Positions 61,191 through 64,000 of a stretch of DNA of 64,000 nt are shown piece by piece. The position numbers and the translations under genes were made by a program. How positions within the stretch are numbered: position 1 is the stretch's first letter; each line of letters begins with the position of its first letter. The stretch comes from Escarpia spicata (Eukaryota; Annelida; Polychaeta; Sabellida; Siboglinidae): contig OZ023213.1 of assembly GCA_963995525.1 (NCBI GenBank), forward strand, positions 18,115,965-18,179,964, read 5' to 3'. The notes under the pieces are model-generated. The model had not been told where the DNA came from. It saw only the letters and a list, made by a program, of their open reading frames with translations, and did no database searches.

Positions 61191-62320
61191 AGAATGCATT
61201 TCAACATATTTTATAAAATATTTCGATTCTAGCGTATATATATATATATACAAATATTCGAACGCTACCAATAAGCGCTATTGAACACAAACAAATGTGG
61301 GGGTTGCACCATTCAACACTGGGACCCATGAACCGGGTCACCAGATCCTCCAGTTTTCGGCTGATGTGTGCCTGCAAACCGAGTTTTATCGAAAAAAACT
61401 GACATCATCCAAAAACTGTGTTCTTTGTTGTCAATATGCCATTATCAATAATGTTACATTACATATGATAGGTGTATAAAGAAAACAGCGAAACACTCAA
61501 AAGATATGTTATCGATTAAAACATACAATCGCGCGCCATTAGTTTAAAGGCCGTGCAGTTGTACGTAGAGTGACATGCTAGATCTCTCGAAAATTTAAAT
61601 GTGTGAAAATTATTAACAAAGTTACGGCGGTAGCTCAGTGCTCCCGTGTGGCCATGGTCCCAACCTTAATTCCCATATGTGTTTCTATATAAGTAAATAG
61701 AATAGCATCCATTGGCGAATTGAATGCTTTTTGATTTCATACATTATTTTTTTAAATGACGTCCATACGTTTTACGCGCGATATACTAGATATGTTAGAA
61801 CAGTATTAACGCTAGTAATTTCACAGTAATTATACATATAGGAATGAATCAACACACCCGCTGGTAGACAATCACTCAGACACGAAATGGTTGAAGGCAA
61901 AGAAATACGCTTCATTTAAATAAATAATTTATCACCGCTTAGTCCTTCAGACGAAACTGTAGTGTGGCTGTGTATATGTTAAAACGTATATAACAGAGAC
62001 GCTAAGTACTGCTACACGTCGAAGCTTTGACTTATGGTGTAAACTGTGTCTTGTGTCGCCAACTGCAGTTGGGCTACATTTGTTTGGTTGAAATCAGTAT
62101 TTATGACTTGCCTAAGGGAAATCCGTACCACGTGACATCTCTAAATAACATCGTATGTGACTTAAAATATCCAACAGTTCGTTGTGATTAAAAGTTGTAT
62201 TTCGTTGTTTCTACGCTACTGGTCTTGTCGTCATAGAATCATATCCGCCTATGCTCATCATCCATCACTAACGCCTATCACGGCATCTAAATAGCACAGC
62301 ATTCAACGCCATCCACACCA
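61190..62320. other. No gene recognised
   Basis: Includes a weak tRNA A-box-like stretch near 61625 (GGCGGTAGCTCAGTG) without a B box. Otherwise nothing supported. Confidence 0.35.
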
Positions 62321-62324
62321 GCAA

Positions 62325-62440
62325 GAAATGTTACAAATGTTCTTATTTCCCCCGAACAATAAAATATTGGATTTCCCTACCAGATGCAGTAGTCAACATT
62401 ACAGAACCACAGAAATTCAAACAAGCTCAAATACACGACT
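62325..62440 (+). mobile_element. LINE C-terminal micro-fragment
   Basis: Plus codons read YFPRTIKYWISLPDAVVNIT then FKQAQ, matching the common ORF2 end (fFPRTi..WN.LP..vv....FK..L). No more of the element is visible. Confidence 0.65.
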
Positions 62441-62635
62441 AATAATCCAATTAGCAAGCGCACGCAACCCTGACCGTATACTCCACAGGAGTGTTGGCCA
62501 GTACTCAATCAAGATCAAGAAGAAGATCGTTGTTCTTATTCTACTGATCTAGCCTTCATTTTACCATATCTATCTATGTCCGTCGTCGTTGTTCTTGCGC
62601 TATTGGTCTATCCGTCACATTCATACTTTTATAGT

Positions 62636-64000
<1,365 letters not shown>

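Overview
This is eukaryotic, metazoan, AT-rich DNA. Evidence: genes are split by introns with GT..AG borders, long (CA)n/(TA)n/(GA)n microsatellites are common, and non-LTR retrotransposon remnants (CR1/L2/RTE-like and others), a DIRS-type tyrosine-recombinase retroelement, a tRNA-derived SINE and foldback/MITE-like elements are all present. Nothing prokaryotic is visible. The repertoire (9-exon paraoxonase genes, small secreted EGF-like proteins, DIRS elements, a SINE with a conserved central domain) suggests a marine invertebrate, perhaps a lophotrochozoan such as a mollusc; the species cannot be fixed from sequence alone.

The main gene is a complete paraoxonase/arylesterase-family (PON) gene on the minus strand, 9200-21919. 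I assembled it exon by exon: nine exons, mutually compatible phases, GT..AG at every junction, 354 residues. Vertebrate PON1 also has nine exons and 355 residues. Both structural cysteines are kept, but the histidine dyad and several calcium ligands of PON1 are replaced. A second, inverted copy lies at 23780-28941 on the plus strand and is a pseudogene with lost splice sites, frameshifts and missing exons. A third copy survives as a dead exon 1 (32717-32781) and an open exon 2 (42747-42820). This is therefore a local PON cluster, partly inverted and heavily invaded by repeats.

The second gene, 56634-59408 on the plus strand, is a four-exon, 146-residue secreted protein: signal peptide, two EGF-like domains each on a 102-bp phase 1-1 exon, and a Cys-containing C-terminal domain that may be chitin-binding. 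A paralogous 102-bp EGF exon lies at 5577-5678, so the PON cluster is flanked by two members of this family.

Layout: 1-5.2 kb, LINE pieces and a minisatellite split by a LINE; 5.2-5.7 kb, EGF paralogue remnant; 6.7-8.6 kb, LINE; 9.2-21.9 kb, intact PON gene with microsatellites, a CR1 fragment and a large inverted repeat in its introns; 22.3-29 kb, inverted PON pseudogene with a near-perfect 15 x 34-bp minisatellite, LINE and hAT fragments; 29.8-35.1 kb, LINE fragments including a 490-codon CR1-like reverse transcriptase; 36-41 kb, DIRS-type element; 41.4-47.6 kb, two LINEs; 48.9-50.6 kb, a foldback element against an unrecognised pseudogene; 51.9-52.8 kb, a GA tract and a second foldback; 55.5-59.4 kb, LINE tail and EGF gene; 60.4-62.8 kb, SINE, LINE tails and microsatellites. 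The rest shows no gene I can support.
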